Shown one piece after another: positions 38,601 through 43,469 of a stretch of DNA of 64,000 bases. The notes below the pieces were generated by a model that saw only the letters and a program-made list of their open reading frames with translations, had not been told where the DNA came from and did not search any database. Position 1 is the stretch's first letter. Each line of letters starts with the position of its first letter. Source of the DNA: Strongylocentrotus droebachiensis (taxonomy: Eukaryota; Echinodermata; Echinoidea; Camarodonta; Strongylocentrotidae); NCBI GenBank assembly GCA_035222895.1, contig JAVYIG010000065.1, positions 372,001 through 436,000 on the forward strand. The letters run 5' to 3'. Made by a program: the position numbers and the translations under genes.

Positions 38601-41600
38601 TCATTATGTCATTATGAAATGATCAGTCTTAAACACTGATGATTTAGTTCTGGTGTCATTCATTCACTGTCGATCTTCTTGATCAGAATATTTTGTAAAA
38701 ATTCTGTTTCAACCTCTCAATTCTCATTGGATTAAACAAACACCCATTTCAAGTTTCAACTTCAGTTTTCAATTTTATATATATATCATTGATCTCGATG
38801 CTGAATTCATATTTCCCATTTGTATGCCTTTTTTCAGTTCACCATCTGAGGGTGCACCGATCAGCACCAGCTACGGTACTCCACAGAGCTTCCCCAAGTT
38901 TGAACATCCTTCCCACGAGCTTCTCAAGGATAACAACTTTACTCAGCATGCCTACCACAAGTTCCATCAAAAGTGTCTCAAAGGTATGCTCACTTTTGCC
39001 CAGACATTTCAACCTTCTTGGCTCTAGTCTTGTGCTTCCTAACCACAATCGTTTATTAAGACTATCAAACCTGTCTATATTGACTGCCCAAGGGAAACAC
39101 AAAAAGTGGTTGTTGTAGATAGGTGGTCTTTGTAGACAGGTTTGACTGCATCTTGGCATTGTCATATATATATCTGTAAAGCGCTTTGAGAGGGCCTTCG
39201 TTCCTGAAAGCGCTATATAAGAACTAGCTATTATTATTATCTATACTATTAATACGCAAAATCGCCGCGGGGGGTCCAAACGGGTACAAAACGGTTCCTC
39301 AAAAACGTCTTTCCCCGACCCCGCTCGCCTCCGCCATGGCGCGGGAACGGTGGCACAATTCCACGAGGCCTGTCTCCCGTAACCCGCGTGCCACCTCGAC
39401 CCCGCGATCGACGTCCATGCCGTTAAACGCGGTTTCGGGGTGCCGGGGAGGACGGGCGGACGAGAGCACGGCGGGCGTGGTGGATTGCGAGGAGGCGACG
39501 AACCCGCGAGAGCGAGTCGACAAGGCGTGCACCCGCCCTCTGTCTAATTATCAAAGAGAGACGAAGAGACACACGATGGACGAGAATCCACTCGCATCAA
39601 CGGGTGTAGCAAGTCTTATTGTAAAGGCTGCGGCGTATCTCGAGTAAGGCCTCTTGCTATAGGATTCGCTTTGTAGCGTGTAAGAGAAATACACATTAAC
39701 AGATGACTCACGCGGGTGAGGGGGTGTAAGAAATATACGCTCTCACGGGTTGGGCTTACCCGTGTTATGCGTCTTTCTATAGGATATGCTTTGTAGGCCA
39801 GGCGCCCATAGTGTGTACGTGTATTTCACGCTCACCTTCGCTTCACACACTTTCACACACTCGATTTGAGTCGTGGCGATTGCGACAATTGGCGCAAACC
39901 ATGGACCTATTTTCGCGTAAAATCTTTACTCTGAAAATAATTATACAAATTCTGTGATCTATGCCAACATATGCATAGTCCAAGCTTCTGTTTTATTGGT
40001 CTTTTCATGAAAACTACCTCGAAATAACAACAATAATAACGCAAATAGATCTGTGATAGTACGCCTAACCAATCTGCGATTTATGTACACACATAGAGCA
40101 TACAGGATTTCAAATGCCTTCCAGCGCCCAACTCAGGCGGGTCATCACGGCGCTCAAGCCATCGTTTTACTGCGCCGCAGTTACTGCACTACACTGTATA
40201 GATTTGATTTCCGTATGTTTGATTTCGTTTAGCGTTCGTTATTTGAAACTTTTGAACTCCGAAAGACTGTAAATATGTTAAATAGACTCTTGATGTTGGA
40301 TTTCTTTTCTACTGACCTGTTAATGAAGGCATGAGGGATAAACAAAAAAAATAAGGACTGCTCTGTAATTGGATGGTGGTGGAAATTATCACTCCCTCGA
40401 TTTCGTTCAAATACTGGCCCTTCTATACCCCCTCGGCTTTGCCTTGGGTGATAGAAGGACCGGTATGAACACCACCTTGGAAATGATAATTTCATCCTCA
40501 TGAGCAGTCAATATTTGTATATTTTCACTGAGACCTCTGGGACCTCTCTGAATTTCTTTGTATCATCTATGCAAAATATCATTTTGTTGATAATTTTGTT
40601 TAATAGAACATGTAGTTTTAATAATGTATGTTAAGCCAAATTGAACAATTATTGTTACTCATGTTTTGATTTGGAACAAGTTCTAATTAGAGATGAGTGA
40701 AAATATGAAAAATGAGAATGGGAGGATTGAGAACAGTATTCGTAAGAAACTGGACGGGAAATGGATAATGAGAATAAGGATATATATGGGAATGAATGAA
40801 AAACAATAATCATAAATAATGAAAGTGAAAACGAAAGTTAAAGCGTAAAATAGTTTGCATCAGTTTGTTTACAAATTACTAATTTAATTTTTTCTTTTAA
40901 TCTTCAAGTTTTATTATATGTTACAAATAAAAAAAAACATTTCAAAATGATATATGAAACAGCAAACAAAAGGTTAATATTCTATCGAATTAAATATTAA
41001 TAACAAGAGTAGAAAAAGAATAAAAGGATAAAAAGTAGGCCTATACCAAGAGGGAAAATGAAATTGAAAATAAAAGGGGAAAAAAAAAACAGAAAAACAA
41101 ACATGAAAATTTAAAAAATCGATAGCACATCATTAACAACCACCCACCCCCTAGAATCCCGTGGATTTTCCACGGGTCCTCCTAGTTATTATTATTGTGA
41201 TAAAGAACTCTGTCATATTGTTAATGTAAAAATATATTTTAAATTTTTGTTTGCTTTAGGTGTCTTGGTATAACCAAAATTTGATAGATTGGATGACAAG
41301 GCCTGAAAGACTGAGACATAACTGCTCTATTTTCGAAATCCCTATTTGTTATTTTAATTCAGTCCATACATGATTTCACATAAAATGTGTACAGGTTTTC
41401 ACTTTCATCTCTTTGAATACTGATTAAGCTTTTCTTTGTCCCTCTTCAGAAGACAAGAAGTTTTTAAAGTTGGGATTCAGTCGCAGGGCAGTATACAGTT
41501 TAAAAAAAATCTTCCTATAAGTCTTAATTGAATATTTCCTTACTCCTCTTTAGACCGCAAGAAGCTTGGCGTTGGAAAGTCGCAGGAGATGAACACCCTC

Positions 41601-43469
41601 TTCCGTTTCTGGTCCTTCTTCCTCCGTACCAACTTCAACAAGAAGATGTACGACGAGTTCAAGAACCTTGCCGTGGAGGACGCCAAGCAGGGCTACCGCT
41701 ACGGACTGGAGTGTCTCTTTAGGTACTTCAGCTATGGTCTGGAGGTCAAGTTTAGACCAGACATCTACCAGGACTTCCAGCTGGAGACGTTAAGGGACTT
41801 TGAGTCAGGTAGGTTTTAACCTGTTACCATGCTGGGGGGTGTTTCACAAAGATCCTAAGTCGAACTTAACTCTAGGAAATGGACTTAAAAATTATGGAGA
41901 GCCATTTGTAGCCGAAAAATTCCAAGTATTTTAGACTTTTAGACTTTTAAATTCCACATCAAGAACATGAAATCTCCCTGATAACAGAAAATACAAATGA
42001 TTTGAATCAACATTTTATGCCTTTCAAAATAATTTTTACAAAATATTTTCAAATATGCTAATGGCTTTCCATATTTGTTAAGTTAAACTTAGGATCTTTG
42101 TGAAACACCCCCCTGGTGTAGTAGGACCAATGAAAATTATCTTAACATATTGAACCTTGTTACAACTACCTTGGGCTAAAAGAATACACAGAAATAGGCC
42201 CAGCAACATTACCATGTTATAATGAGAGTTTGTTGGAAAAGTGTCCTTTATAATGAGGTTATATAATTGGTTCAGTCTGGCCTTTGGTAGTGATAACTTT
42301 GCTCTGTATGTTGTAGAAATCAATTATAGATATTGTGGCCTGTGTGTTGTAGATTGTTGACAAGTAACTGGAAGCCATCACTATCCAGAAGTCACCAAGT
42401 TTAATAGCAAATTCAGAAATTCTCTGAATGACAAATGAAAGACTCCAGGGGAATGTACTCCAAGTGCCTGGAAATTTAACTGATTTTTCTTTTCATTATC
42501 AAAATAGGAACTTTTTGTTTGTTTGTTGTTGTTGTTGAAGAATTGAACTAATGACTTTGCATTGGAAAGCAGCTATTGAAAGGAGAAGAGGTGAAACCTG
42601 TGATGGACAGGGTATGATTAGCATGGTTATTACTTTGTTGTTGTTTCATGCATCCCTTTCTCTACAGGACAACTGTACGGCCTGGAGAAGTTCTGGGCCT
42701 ATCTGAAGTACTCCCGACTGAGAGAACTGACCACCTTGCCCGAGTTGGATGAAGCACTCAAGAAGTACAGGGGGCTAGAGGACTTTCGAGTGGAGGTACG
42801 TCTGGGGCCTGTTTCATAAAACTTTTTATCTATAACAGATGCTAAATTTCTATGACAAATTTGCTCTCAGCCAATCACATGCCATGATTTCAGTAGCTTA
42901 TAACAGTAGCTTATAACAGTAGCTTGTAACTTGTTATTGAAATCAAGTTTTATGAAATAGGGCCCTGATCTTGTATTGCAATTTTCTGTCTGACTCAGCA
43001 GGACAACCTGGATTATTGCTCATATTGTCAAATCCTACATTTTTGGGTCTTATACTGTTTGCCGAACAGTAATTAGGTAGACAATTGCATCCAGGATTGC
43101 AATTTAGAGCCAGCCCTAGTTTATGTAAAATGTAATTTTAGATTATTATATTGTCAAACTGCTGGATCAGTAAATGTTCAAGCAAGAGTTCTGTAGCTAG
43201 AAAAATTAAATGGTTACAGACAAACAGTAAATTGTTCAAATTGTTTGATGTAACATATTTGAATTGATACGTGAATGGTTCTTGTCTTGTCTTGTTTTTG
43301 GCAGCCCTCTATCAGTGAGAACAAGAAGTCTGGTGGGCCGTCTGGGGACGCCAAGAAGTCCAGACCCAGCCGCAGCAGGCAACAGTCCACATCGGATCAA
43401 CAACCGAGCACTCTGGAGGCCCAGGGTGCCGTTGGAGGTTCAGGTGCCGTCGGGGGATCGGAGGAATGA
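4942..43469 (+). CDS. LARP1: LARP1, La-related protein 1 (20 coding exons, 1379 aa)
   Basis: LARP1 is a cytoplasmic RNA-binding protein that caps and stabilises 5'TOP mRNAs downstream of mTORC1. Coding exons: 4942-5686, 17332-17444, 19830-19892, 20949-21330, 22065-22322, 22968-23180, 23659-23950, 24257-24311, 27222-27311, 33400-33583, 34083-34282, 34739-34866, 35882-36104, 36634-36847, 37472-37644, 38270-38382, 38838-38983, 41554-41808, 42668-42795, 43305-43469. All borders are GT/AG and phases agree, giving 4140 nt. Domains: acidic and Pro/Ala-rich N-terminus, RGG tract (exon 6), La motif about 682-770 with Q688, Y691, Y692, D701, F703 and F722 matching the UUU-3'OH pocket of human La, and DM15 repeats about 1173-1320. 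The human protein is about 1020-1096 aa; the extra length is low-complexity sequence in the N-terminal half. The start is the first ATG after an in-frame TAA at 4897-4899. Identity rests on recalled human LARP1 and is very secure. Confidence 0.95.
8626..8653 (+). promoter_or_regulatory. Cluster of CCAAT, CArG and YY1-like motifs in LARP1 intron 1
   Basis: CCAAT (8626-8630) touches a perfect CArg box CCAAATATGG (8631-8640), followed by GCCGCCATT (8643-8651, YY1 core) and an inverted CCAAT. Such close packing is unusual in the surrounding AT-rich intron and could mark an enhancer or internal promoter. Function is not shown. Confidence 0.3.
9724..10031. mobile_element. MITE with TACCGTATTTGCCGGCGTA ends
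   Basis: TACCGTATTTGCCGGCGTA at the left and its complement at the right, with repeated GGGGTGCGGCCTAT inside and a long poly-T. TA-flanked, 308 bp, no coding. Confidence 0.85.
10990..11190 (+). repeat. Dispersed repeat shared with 50017-50128
   Basis: GGTCATGCGCTTGCATTGTG, GAATCG.CCAGAAAA and TACACAGAAAGATGTATATG recur at 50017-50128 in the same order and strand. No end structure is recognised. Confidence 0.7.
12109..12300 (+). mobile_element. CAGTCAAACC-type MITE, degraded copy
   Basis: Right end AGCAGGTTTGACTGTA intact, left end decayed; internal repeats GGTCTTTATAGACAGGTGGT and CCTTTAGTACATGTTTC-like text are shared with 49591-49760. Confidence 0.7.
15595..15790 (+). mobile_element. TTAA-flanked MITE, copy 3
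   Basis: TTAA then AGGCCCACTGTACT at the left end; AGTACAGACAGCCT then TTAA at the right. The 14-bp terminal inverted repeat is imperfect but clear. Confidence 0.85.
17134..17275 (+). mobile_element. GCGTTTCACAAA MITE, copy a (LARP1 intron 1)
   Basis: GCGTTTCACAAAGCC ... AGTTTTGTGAAACGCC; core TCTGCTGATAACCAATCAGA shared with 34917-35056 and 59267-59411. Ends 57 bp before exon 2. Confidence 0.8.
17332..17444 (+). CDS. LARP1: LARP1 coding exon 2
   Basis: Acceptor TTGACAG, donor GTG|GTAAGT. Encodes residues 249-286, a Pro/Val/Ala-rich linker ([11 protein letters not shown] then a run of Ala) with low conservation. Phase 1 in, phase 0 out. Its place in the gene follows from frame continuity and splice signals more than from similarity. 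Confidence 0.85.
17871..19420 (+). mobile_element. 1.55 kb Helentron-like element in LARP1 intron 2
   Basis: Starts ATGCCTC with a hairpin (CCACCGAAGGTGG). Near the 3' end stands the inverted GGAGGCAT, then a hairpin TCGACTGCACGCAGTCGA (19392-19409), 7 nt and CTAG (19417-19420), followed by TT. Inside are a 157-bp tandem array (four units, ATATCTCAAGAACC at 17965, 18122, 18279 and 18436) and a 130-151-bp array (five units, CAAAAACAGC or its variant near 18561, 18712, 18856, 19005 and 19135). Many AGGTCAAAGGTCA motifs are present. No protein is encoded. Confidence 0.75.
19830..19892 (+). CDS. LARP1: LARP1 coding exon 3
   Basis: A 63-nt, 21-codon exon encoding [20 protein letters not shown], which matches the conserved human segment VGDFGDAINWPTPGE. 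Acceptor GGTTGCAG, donor TCC|GTAAGT, phase 0 on both sides. No gene finder relying on length would call it; the short conserved motif and frame decide it. Confidence 0.9.
20465..20577. mobile_element. 113-bp MITE with TAGGGACTTTTAGATTTGC ends
   Basis: TAGGGACTTTTAGATTTGC and its exact complement GCAAATCTAAAAGTCCCTA bound a short GC-richer core (GAAGACGTGG, GACGTCACACG) in LARP1 intron 3. Confidence 0.85.
20949..21330 (+). CDS. LARP1: LARP1 coding exon 4 (Pro/Ala-rich linker)
   Basis: Acceptor ATCGACAG, donor AAAG|GTATAG. Encodes residues 308-434: [10 protein letters not shown], then Pro/Ala/Thr-rich sequence and a Lys-rich end ([13 protein letters not shown]) corresponding to the Lys-rich GQKKKGNKHKW block of human LARP1, whose last part continues in exon 5. 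Confidence 0.9.
21388..21470 (-). repeat. LINE/SINE 3' tail with (ATT)n
   Basis: On the minus strand the sequence GAGCGCTATACAAGAACCCA is followed by (CTATT)ATT repeats, the common 3' tail of invertebrate LINEs and their SINEs. A related tail GAAAGCGCTATATAAGAACT with (ATT)n lies on the plus strand at about 39168-39239. Confidence 0.6.
22065..22322 (+). CDS. LARP1: LARP1 coding exon 5
   Basis: Encodes [16 protein letters not shown], the counterpart of human KWVPLQIDMKPE, then an Arg/Asp repeat ([11 protein letters not shown]) and a basic linker. Acceptor ACAAAGCAG, donor AAGG|GTAAGT, phase 1 in and out. Confidence 0.9.
22803..22892. mobile_element. 90-bp palindromic MITE before LARP1 exon 6
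   Basis: ACCGTAAATCTATGTGTATA...AGACACACC pairs with GGTGCGTCTTATACACAGAG...TTTACAGT. The arms are nearly 30 bp with a short loop. It lies 75 bp from the exon 6 acceptor. Confidence 0.8.
22968..23180 (+). CDS. LARP1: LARP1 coding exon 6 (RGG/RG tract)
   Basis: Encodes a Ser-rich start and a long RG/RGG run ending GYSGGYW (residues about 560-580). This is the arginine-glycine tract found just before the La motif in LARP1 proteins, a likely arginine-methylation and RNA-contact site by family knowledge. Acceptor CTCGACAG, donor CAAA|GTGAGT. Confidence 0.9.
23659..23950 (+). CDS. LARP1: LARP1 coding exon 7 (start of La motif)
   Basis: Encodes residues 592-688: [10 protein letters not shown], a Gly/Thr/Pro-rich stretch, then [13 protein letters not shown], the beginning of the La motif. 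Acceptor CTTCCCAG, donor CAAAT|GTAAGT, leaving phase 2; the split Ile codon is completed by exon 8. Confidence 0.93.
24257..24311 (+). CDS. LARP1: LARP1 coding exon 8 (La motif core)
   Basis: A 55-nt exon encoding [18 protein letters not shown], the diagnostic La-motif core (human [18 protein letters not shown]). Y691, Y692, D701 and F703 are the conserved 3'-end-binding positions. Acceptor TTTACAG, donor AAG|GTAATG. Confidence 0.95.
24751..24955 (-). mobile_element. TTAA-flanked MITE, copy 4
   Basis: TTAA at both ends, family core in reverse orientation. Lies just upstream of the foldback hAT element in intron 8. Confidence 0.8.
25029..26693. mobile_element. hAT-like foldback element in LARP1 intron 8
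   Basis: Bounded by a perfect 8-bp duplication GTTATTAC (25021-25028 and 26694-26701). Termini are TAGGCTTGAGTC and GACTCAGGCCTA. Inside, 25355-25719 is an inverted copy of about 26017-26385 with modest divergence, so most of the element can fold on itself around a loop of about 300 bp. There is no transposase frame. The 8-bp duplication and TAGG end fit a non-autonomous hAT. Confidence 0.88.
27222..27311 (+). CDS. LARP1: LARP1 coding exon 9 (La motif)
   Basis: A 90-nt exon encoding [20 protein letters not shown] and the following ten residues. F722 matches F55 of human La. Phase 0 on both sides. It sits between two large transposon-filled introns. Confidence 0.95.
28092..28540 (+). repeat. 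Tandem duplication, about 195-220 bp unit, 2.2 copies
   Basis: TTTGTTGACCTGTG recurs near 28095, 28290 and 28510, with the intervening text (GTGACTGATCAGACCAATCA, GAGTGGGCGG, AAATTAAACTTGTCAGTGAC) repeated at high identity. Confidence 0.85.
30835..30916 (+). repeat. tRNA-like Pol III module, unit 1
   Basis: A-box-like TGGCATATCGGTAACGC and a perfect B box GGTTCGAGTCC sit in a good T-arm (CCTGG TTCGAGT CCGGG), followed by a run of seven T residues. The anticodon stem does not pair well, so this is tRNA-derived rather than a functional tRNA gene. Confidence 0.6.
32231..32312 (+). repeat. tRNA-like Pol III module, unit 2
   Basis: Copy of the module at 30835, offset by 1396, with the same A and B boxes and poly-T. 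Confidence 0.6.
32604..32912. repeat. Imperfect 309-bp hairpin inside the intron 9 element
   Basis: TGTCATCTTTAGTTT at 32604 and its complement ending at 32912 bound two arms of about 125-140 bp (TCTAACTTAGTTC, CACTTCAACTGTGCCTCGTA, GAACACTG, AAATAAGA and GATCTGAT pair up). Small insertions interrupt the pairing. It resembles a decayed foldback MITE. Confidence 0.75.
33177..33357 (+). mobile_element. CAGTCAAACC-type MITE, right part (left end at 27798)
   Basis: CCTGTCTATAGCGACCACC to AGCAGGTTTGACTGTA. Its left end TACAGTCACAC is at 27798-27808; the two parts are separated by the 5.4 kb hAT-like insertion. Confidence 0.75.
33400..33583 (+). CDS. LARP1: LARP1 coding exon 10 (end of La motif)
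   Basis: Encodes [20 protein letters not shown] (human AALKDSKVVEIVDEKVRR) and a linker with [12 protein letters not shown], like human CPEFVPRQHYQ. This stretch can act with the La motif as part of the La module. Acceptor TCAACCTAG, donor ACAG|GTTGGT. Confidence 0.93.
34083..34282 (+). CDS. LARP1: LARP1 coding exon 11
   Basis: Ser/Pro-rich linker ending [20 protein letters not shown], matching human KGLSASLPDLDSENWIEVKK. This is a PAM2-like/SLiM-rich region in LARP1s by family knowledge. Acceptor AATTTCAG, donor AAG|GTATGA. Confidence 0.92.
34303..34396 (+). repeat. TTCAATTCAG microsatellite in intron 11
   Basis: About 90 bp of 5- and 10-bp units (ATTTCAATTCAGTTC). A related GAATT run stands at 35278-35294. 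Confidence 0.85.
34544..34719 (+). mobile_element. TTAA-type MITE, copy 5, beside LARP1 exon 12
   Basis: Family core present; right end CAGATAAGCTTTAA. Its right end is 19 bp from the first base of exon 12, so it may supply the branch-point region of that intron. Confidence 0.75.
34739..34866 (+). CDS. LARP1: LARP1 coding exon 12
   Basis: Encodes [20 protein letters not shown], matching human EELDFLFDEEMEQMDGRKNT. Acceptor ATTGCAG lies only 19 bp past the end of a TTAA-flanked MITE. Donor GAATG|GTTAGG leaves phase 2; the Trp codon is completed by exon 13. Confidence 0.93.
34917..35056 (-). mobile_element. GCGTTTCACAAA MITE, copy b (LARP1 intron 12)
   Basis: TTTTCACAAAACTTGTCATC ... GCTGTGTGAAATGTCC; same core in reverse orientation. 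Starts 50 bp after the exon 12 donor. Confidence 0.8.
35420..35860 (-). pseudogene. LINE reverse transcriptase 3' fragment (CR1/L2/RTE-like)
   Basis: Minus-strand frames read [20 protein letters not shown] and NSAVRLVTR, then after a frameshift [20 protein letters not shown] and [20 protein letters not shown]. These are typical C-terminal motifs of non-LTR retrotransposon proteins. It is broken by at least one frameshift and 5'-truncated. It ends just upstream of LARP1 exon 13. Confidence 0.85.
35882..36104 (+). CDS. LARP1: LARP1 coding exon 13
   Basis: Encodes [20 protein letters not shown] and the strongly conserved [16 protein letters not shown] and [16 protein letters not shown] blocks. 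Acceptor CATCACAG is directly preceded by a decayed LINE fragment on the opposite strand. Donor AAG|GTAGGA. Confidence 0.95.
36634..36847 (+). CDS. LARP1: LARP1 coding exon 14
   Basis: Variable linker containing [14 protein letters not shown] (human ISREQFDTLTPEPP). Acceptor GTGTACAG, donor GCAG|GTGGGT, phase 0 in and phase 1 out. Confidence 0.9.
37219..37353. mobile_element. Probable MITE in LARP1 intron 14
   Basis: AAAGCTACGATCACAAA pairs imperfectly with TTTGTGACCGAGGCTTT; TTTGTACGAACG-type text pairs with CGTTCGTAGCAG inside. About 135 bp. Confidence 0.5.
37472..37644 (+). CDS. LARP1: LARP1 coding exon 15
   Basis: Encodes [15 protein letters not shown], then [20 protein letters not shown], matching human ARSLPTTVPESPNYR...RTPRTP...SRFYPVV. 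This Ser/Thr-Pro-rich region holds phosphosites in human LARP1. Acceptor ACACCCAG, donor AAG|GTGAGA. Confidence 0.93.
38270..38382 (+). CDS. LARP1: LARP1 coding exon 16
   Basis: Encodes [20 protein letters not shown] and WVLDSREH (human MPRKRKTRHSSNPPLESHVGWVMDSREH). The basic stretch lies just upstream of DM15. Acceptor CAACAACAG, donor CGAG|GTAAGA. Confidence 0.94.
38838..38983 (+). CDS. LARP1: LARP1 coding exon 17 (start of DM15)
   Basis: Encodes [20 protein letters not shown], then [20 protein letters not shown], the first DM15 helices. Acceptor TTTTTCAG, donor AAAG|GTATGC. Confidence 0.95.
39064..39150 (+). mobile_element. CAGTCAAACC-type MITE, short copy
   Basis: ATCAAACCTGTCTATATTGA at the left and GACAGGTTTGACTGCA at the right, with an internal deletion compared with the full copy. 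Confidence 0.7.
39168..39239 (+). repeat. LINE/SINE-type 3' tail next to the Helitron
   Basis: GTAAAGCGCTTTGAGAGGGC and GAAAGCGCTATATAAGAACT followed by TATTATTATTAT. The Helitron at 39240 is inserted in this (ATT)n tail, which resumes after 41185. Confidence 0.6.
39240..41185 (+). mobile_element. Non-autonomous Helitron in LARP1 intron 17
   Basis: The 5' end TCTATACTATTAATACGC follows an A; the 3' end has a perfect hairpin CCCGTGG-ATTTT-CCACGGG (41158-41176), nine bases and CTAG, followed by a T. That gives the A/T insertion site and CTRR end of Helitrons, with no target duplication. The first 400 bp are strikingly GC-rich and the rest AT-rich. No Rep/helicase frame is present. Confidence 0.88.
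41554..41808 (+). CDS. LARP1: LARP1 coding exon 18 (DM15 cap-binding core)
   Basis: Encodes [15 protein letters not shown] through [19 protein letters not shown]1215, F1219, R1222, R1254, Y1258 and E1261 correspond to human R840, F844, R847, R879, Y883 and E886, which bind the m7G cap and the first TOP nucleotides. The numbering offset is a constant 375. Confidence 0.97.
41833..42114. mobile_element. GGGTGTTTCACAAAGATCCTAA MITE (LARP1 intron 18)
   Basis: GGGGTGTTTCACAAAGATCC, TAAGT..AACTTAA pairs with the complement TTAAACTTAGGATCTTTGTG and AAACACCCC. 282 bp; a second subfamily with the same outer ends. Confidence 0.8.
42668..42795 (+). CDS. LARP1: LARP1 coding exon 19 (end of DM15)
   Basis: Encodes [20 protein letters not shown] and [12 protein letters not shown]1297 corresponds to human Y922, which stacks on the cap base opposite Y883. 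Acceptor CTCTACAG, donor GAG|GTACGT; a MITE starts 9 bp after the exon. Confidence 0.96.
42804..42966 (+). mobile_element. GTTTCATAAA MITE relative (LARP1 intron 19)
   Basis: GGGGCCTGTTTCATAAAACT ... AGTTTTATGAAATAGGGCCC with a short tandem AGCTTATAACAGT. Begins 9 bp after the exon 19 donor. Confidence 0.75.
43305..43469 (+). CDS. LARP1: LARP1 terminal coding exon 20
   Basis: Encodes a basic, Ser/Gln-rich tail of 54 residues ([13 protein letters not shown] then a Gly/Ala/Val-rich end) and a TGA stop at 43467-43469. Human LARP1 has a comparable unstructured Ser/Arg-rich tail. Acceptor TTTTGGCAG. Confidence 0.92.
   Translation, partial: PSISENKKSGGPSGDAKKSRPSRSRQQSTSDQQPSTLEAQGAVGGSGAVGGSEE

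Larger units (their letters stand above)
36105..38837 (+). other. LARP1 introns 13-16 region
   Basis: Introns 36105-36633, 36848-37471, 37645-38269 and 38383-38837 lie around exons 14-16. Apart from the probable MITE at 37219 they look like unique AT-rich intron sequence. Confidence 0.65.

Noticed and set aside
39299-39647. Overlapping frames in the GC-rich head of the Helitron
   Set aside because: GC-rich DNA has few stop codons; no conserved motif is visible, so not called as a gene.
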